Shown: in pieces, positions 61,191 through 64,000 of the stretch
How the letters are laid out: each line of letters begins with the position of its first letter
Position numbering within the stretch: position 1 is the stretch's first letter
Assembly (NCBI RefSeq): GCF_023330685.1
Contig: NZ_CP097128.1
Span: forward strand, 310,001 to 374,000
From: Conexibacter sp. DBS9H8
Lineage (GTDB): Bacteria > Actinomycetota > Thermoleophilia > Solirubrobacterales > Solirubrobacteraceae
DNA length: 64,000 nt
Direction: 5' to 3'
The notes under the pieces: generated by a model
Told to the model about the DNA's origin: nothing
Databases searched by the model: none
Seen by the model: the letters and a program-made list of their open reading frames with translations, nothing else
Made by a program: the position numbers and the translations under genes

Positions 61191-61958
61191 ATGGCTCTGT
61201 TCGACCTGACCGGGAAGGTGGCAGTCGTCACCGGCGGAACACGCGGGATCGGAATGATGATCGCACGGGGCCTGCTGGATGCGGGTGCGAAGGTCTACAT
61301 CAGTTCACGTAAGGCCGAGACTGGAAAAGCGGCGGTCGCCGAACTTTCCCCCCACGGCGACGTGATATCGATTCCCGCCGACATCTCGAGCGAGACCGAG
61401 TGCCAACGGCTCGCCGCGGAGGTTGGCGACCACGAGCGCAACCTTCATATCCTGGTCAACAACGCTGGCGCCACCTGGGGCGCTCCCCTTGAGGAGTTCC
61501 CCGCATCTGCGTGGGACAAGGTGCTCGCGCTCAACCTGAAGGCGCCGTTTCTCCTCACCCGGGCCTTCCTGCCGATGCTCGAGACCGCAGCCAGCGCCGA
61601 TGATCCGGCCCGGGTGATCAACATCGGATCGATCGACGGACTGCGCGTGCCCGATCTTGAGACCTACTCATATTCCGCCAGCAAGGCCGGAATCCATCAG
61701 CTCACCCGAGTGCTCGCCAAGCAGCTGGGACCAAGGCACATCACGGTCAACGCGATCGCCCCGGGACCTTTCCAATCGAAGATGACAGCCGCCACACTTG
61801 AGCAGTTCGGCGACATCATCGCGGCGAGATCGCCGCTCGGGCGGATCGGACGCCCCGATGACGTCGCGGGCACCGCCATCTACCTGGCCAGTCGGGCGGG
61901 TGCCTACACGACCGGAGCGATCATCCCGGTCGACGGCGGTATCTGGGCCGCGCACTGA
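61191..61958 (+). CDS. SDR family oxidoreductase
   Basis: A 255-residue short-chain dehydrogenase. KVAVVTGGTRGIGMMIARGL is followed by Ser-Arg-Lys after beta-2 (VYISSRKAET), which favours NADP(H). LVNNAGATWGAPLEEF, catalytic Ser in INIGSIDGLRV and Tyr-Lys in SYSASKAGIHQL are present. ATG 61191 follows a GAGAGAGAGGAAA purine run. It probably reduces a ketone or oxidises an alcohol in the same pathway as the preceding two genes. Confidence 0.92.
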   Translation: MALFDLTGKVAVVTGGTRGIGMMIARGLLDAGAKVYISSRKAETGKAAVAELSPHGDVISIPADISSETECQRLAAEVGDHERNLHILVNNAGATWGAPLEEFPASAWDKVLALNLKAPFLLTRAFLPMLETAASADDPARVINIGSIDGLRVPDLETYSYSASKAGIHQLTRVLAKQLGPRHITVNAIAPGPFQSKMTAATLEQFGDIIAARSPLGRIGRPDDVAGTAIYLASRAGAYTTGAIIPVDGGIWAAH

Positions 61959-61983
61959 GCGGCCGTCGGGCGCGAAAGGTCGC

Positions 61984-62772
61984 TCACATCGACGTCCAGC
62001 CGCCGTCGACCGGGAGAACAGCACCGGTCACATAGCTGGAGGCCGCCTCACTCGCCAGGAACAGCAGCGCGCCGTCAAGCTCGTGACCATGACCGTGGCG
62101 GTTGGACGCCGTGTGGCGCGCCACCCACCTATAGCCACTCTCGTCCGAGAAGAGCTGATCGGTCATCTCGCTGGCGAAGAAGCCGGGAGCGATCGCGTTG
62201 ACGCGGATCCCATAGCGCGCCCACTGGGCTGAAAGCTCACGCGTCAGGTTGATGAGCCCCCCCTTTGAGGCCGTGTAGGACGCCTGTGGGGGACGGCCGA
62301 CCCCGACGATCCCAAGAATCGAGGCGATGTTGATGATCGATCCTGGGGCATCGCGTGAACGCATGTCCCGGGCGACCGCCGCGGCCAGTACGAACGGCGC
62401 CACGAGGTTGACCCCGAGCACCTCACGAAATACCTCCTCGGTCTCCTCAAGCGCCGGCCGGCTCCGCTCGATTCCGGCGTTGTTGACAAGGATGTCGACG
62501 CGTCCGTGCGACCGGATCGCAGCCTGCACCGGGAGTTCGAGATCCTCGCTGCGGCCGAGGTCGCACGCCACGGGAACCGAGCCGTCGAGCTCGGCGGCGA
62601 GGCCCTCCAACCGCTCCAGCCGGCGAGCAACGAGCACGACCCGCGCCCCGGCCGCGGACAGTACCCGAGCGAAGCGCTCCCCCAAACCACTGCTGGCGCC
62701 GGTGACGATCGCGACCTTTCCGTCGAGGCGGAAGATCGCCTCTCCGGACGCGGCCGGCCCGGACTCGATCAT
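61984..62772 (-). CDS. SDR family oxidoreductase
   Basis: A 262-residue short-chain dehydrogenase. KVAIVTGASSGLGERFARVL with VVLVARRLERLE suggests NADP(H); NNAGIERSRPALEE, catalytic Ser in INIASILGIVGVG and Tyr-Lys in SYTASKGGLINL are intact. The ATG overlaps the upstream hydrolase stop (ATGA), so both are translated together. It converges with the previous SDR gene, from which it is clearly diverged, so these are not a recent duplication. Confidence 0.92.
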   Translation of the reverse strand: MIESGPAASGEAIFRLDGKVAIVTGASSGLGERFARVLSAAGARVVLVARRLERLEGLAAELDGSVPVACDLGRSEDLELPVQAAIRSHGRVDILVNNAGIERSRPALEETEEVFREVLGVNLVAPFVLAAAVARDMRSRDAPGSIINIASILGIVGVGRPPQASYTASKGGLINLTRELSAQWARYGIRVNAIAPGFFASEMTDQLFSDESGYRWVARHTASNRHGHGHELDGALLFLASEAASSYVTGAVLPVDGGWTSM

Positions 62773-63728
62773 GCGACGTGCCCGTTGACGGGGAGCCAGC
62801 GCTTCCGCGCTCTCGCGTTGACGAGACTCCACGGCGGCAGCTGAAACCCAACCCCGTCAAGTGCCGCCGTCAACTCAACGGAGCTGACGGTGGAGGCGTT
62901 GGTCCAAACGTCAGAGTGCTCGAGTGCCTCGACGCTGAAGAACTCCTTGACGAGCGCGCCGACGCCGCTCTGCTCATCCAGCACCATCAGGTGGCCCTGG
63001 CCCGGAATGACGCACAGCCGTCCCTGGGGAAGCAGGTGGGTGATCAGCATCGAGTTGGCCACCGGCGTGAGAGGATCGTCATCCCCCGTCAGCACAAGCG
63101 TCGGGCTCTGGATACGGGGAAGCAGGGGCAACCCGCTCCAGACTGCCATGCTCGCGAGCTGTCCGAGGTAACCCCTCCATGGCGGCGACTGGTTGAAGCG
63201 CAGCTCGGCCTGCTCGGCGATCCAGGTCCGATCGTAACGCGCGCGACCGCCAACCAGCGACCCGATTGTCTTGGCGTATGTGGCGGGAGACATGTACCGA
63301 ATCGGCGTCATGATGTTGATCATCGCCTTCACGGGACCCTGCATTGCACCCTGCCCAGGGGTGGTCGAGACGAGCAGGAGCCGTCGGACTCGCTCGGGCG
63401 CGTCGGCCGCGAGCTGCTGAGCGACGACACCTCCCATCGAGTAGCCGAGGACGTCTGCCTGCCCCATCTCGAACTTGTTCATCACCGACACCGCTAGGCT
63501 GGCCACGCGCTTGATCGGCATGGGCAGCCACGGCACGTCAGACTGGCCCGCCCCCGGCAAATCGAACTCAACGATCTGAAAGCCCTCGAGTTCACGCTCG
63601 AGCGACTCCCACATCCCCGTGTGGGCGCCAAGACCGTTGATCAGAAGCAGCGGGTGTCCGTCGCCGACCGCACGCACATGGACCCTCCCTTCAGGGAACC
63701 GCAGCTTGCGGTCAGTGACCGCACTCAT
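62769..63728 (-). CDS. Alpha/beta hydrolase, PHA-depolymerase-like
   Basis: A 319-residue hydrolase. The oxyanion region LLLINGLGAHTGMWESLERE, nucleophile Ser in DVLGYSMGGVVAQQLAADAP, Asp in VLTGDDDPLTPVANS and His in IPGQGHLMVL define the triad. GQADVLGYSMGGVVAQQLA and the later PIRYMSPATYAKTIGSLVGG resemble intracellular medium-chain PHA depolymerases (PhaZ). A C-terminal extension of about 40 residues follows the domain. It may hydrolyse a hydroxyacyl ester or lactone of the pathway. The ATG overlaps the upstream GNAT stop. Confidence 0.85.
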   Translation of the reverse strand: MSAVTDRKLRFPEGRVHVRAVGDGHPLLLINGLGAHTGMWESLERELEGFQIVEFDLPGAGQSDVPWLPMPIKRVASLAVSVMNKFEMGQADVLGYSMGGVVAQQLAADAPERVRRLLLVSTTPGQGAMQGPVKAMINIMTPIRYMSPATYAKTIGSLVGGRARYDRTWIAEQAELRFNQSPPWRGYLGQLASMAVWSGLPLLPRIQSPTLVLTGDDDPLTPVANSMLITHLLPQGRLCVIPGQGHLMVLDEQSGVGALVKEFFSVEALEHSDVWTNASTVSSVELTAALDGVGFQLPPWSLVNARARKRWLPVNGHVA

Positions 63729-64000
63729 GCGACCGCATCCTCAAAGCCGCCCGTCACCATCGTCGACCAGGTGTCGTCGACGAGGTGCGCGAGGATGACG
63801 GTGTCGCGTAACTCGCCGTCGCCGGGATTGCGGAGCTGGTCACGAAGGAGCGCCTCGCCCTCAAAGCCCAGCCGGAGGAACATCTCCACCGCTGACTCAT
63901 TGTCTGACGCGATCGTTACCGTCACCTTCTTATAGCCGTGGTTCACCGCTTCAATCAGCATCGTCCGGGCGAGGACTTTGCCGAGACCCTGGCGTCGGGC
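63725..64000 (-). CDS. GNAT N-acetyltransferase, C-terminal part (cut by window edge)
   Basis: The frame is open to the right edge, giving the last 91 residues. ARRQGLGKVLARTMLIEA carries the acetyl-CoA pyrophosphate-binding Q/RxxGxG loop, and VTIASDNESAVEMFLRLGFE is the typical end of the fold. The acceptor is unknown. Its stop overlaps the hydrolase ATG (ATGA), so it is the first visible gene of an operon with the hydrolase and SDR. Confidence 0.82.
   Translation of the reverse strand, partial: ARRQGLGKVLARTMLIEAVNHGYKKVTVTIASDNESAVEMFLRLGFEGEALLRDQLRNPGDGELRDTVILAHLVDDTWSTMVTGGFEDAVA

Overview
The window is a contiguous stretch of very GC-rich chromosomal DNA with the gene content of a high-GC actinobacterium. 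The best fit is a deep-branching lineage such as Thermoleophilia/Solirubrobacterales; this is an inference from gene order and protein style, not a database match. Both ends cut through genes. No tRNA, rRNA or CRISPR array was seen. Genes are densely packed, many neighbours overlap by four bases (ATGA/GTGA), and many first genes have a TANNNT -10 hexamer only 6-9 bases before the start codon, which implies leaderless transcripts.

Region 1 (1-11.8 kb) holds cell-envelope and signalling genes: a secreted L,D-transpeptidase-like protein (cut by the left edge), a CPBP membrane protease, a class A penicillin-binding protein, translation factor IF-1, thiL, a sortase coupled to a polytopic M28-like pseudo-peptidase, a two-component system, a cupin protein and a GT20 glycosyltransferase. 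A palindrome resembling a LexA/SOS box lies between the last two.

Region 2 (11.8-18.8 kb) is the conserved rpsF-ssb-rpsR-rplI block, then a divergent WYL regulator, dnaB, an overlapping DnaC-like loader and purA. Region 3 (18.9-28.2 kb) holds nucleotide-sugar genes (acyltransferase, Gfo/Idh oxidoreductase, UDP-GlcNAc 2-epimerase) interrupted by a complete IS1182-type element, formyltetrahydrofolate deformylase and a ketopantoate-reductase-like gene; then a class IV aminotransferase and peptidase T. The IS transposase carries about twenty in-frame Thr-Ala-Glu repeats.

Region 4 (28.2-44 kb) has a secreted sedolisin, a three-gene coupled operon (membrane protein, P19-like lipoprotein, Tat-exported DyP-like protein) that looks like an iron-handling system, a GNAT enzyme, a C40 peptidase, a MOSC protein, a methyltransferase, a GH10 xylanase, a frameshifted beta-propeller lipoprotein, two paralogous YbjQ-type proteins, a frameshifted SRPBCC gene and an MMPL exporter.

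Region 5 (44-64 kb) is a catabolic island: 3-hydroxyacyl-CoA dehydrogenase, acyl-CoA synthetase, BKACE, four SDRs, a CUT2-type ABC importer, TetR, two enoyl-CoA hydratases, acyl-CoA dehydrogenase, an NTF2-like protein, a cyclase-family hydrolase, two alpha/beta hydrolases and a Baeyer-Villiger-type monooxygenase. Together they suggest import of an unknown carbonyl or alicyclic compound, oxygen insertion, ester or lactone hydrolysis, CoA activation and beta-oxidation. Several of its promoters carry perfect palindromes that could be regulator sites.
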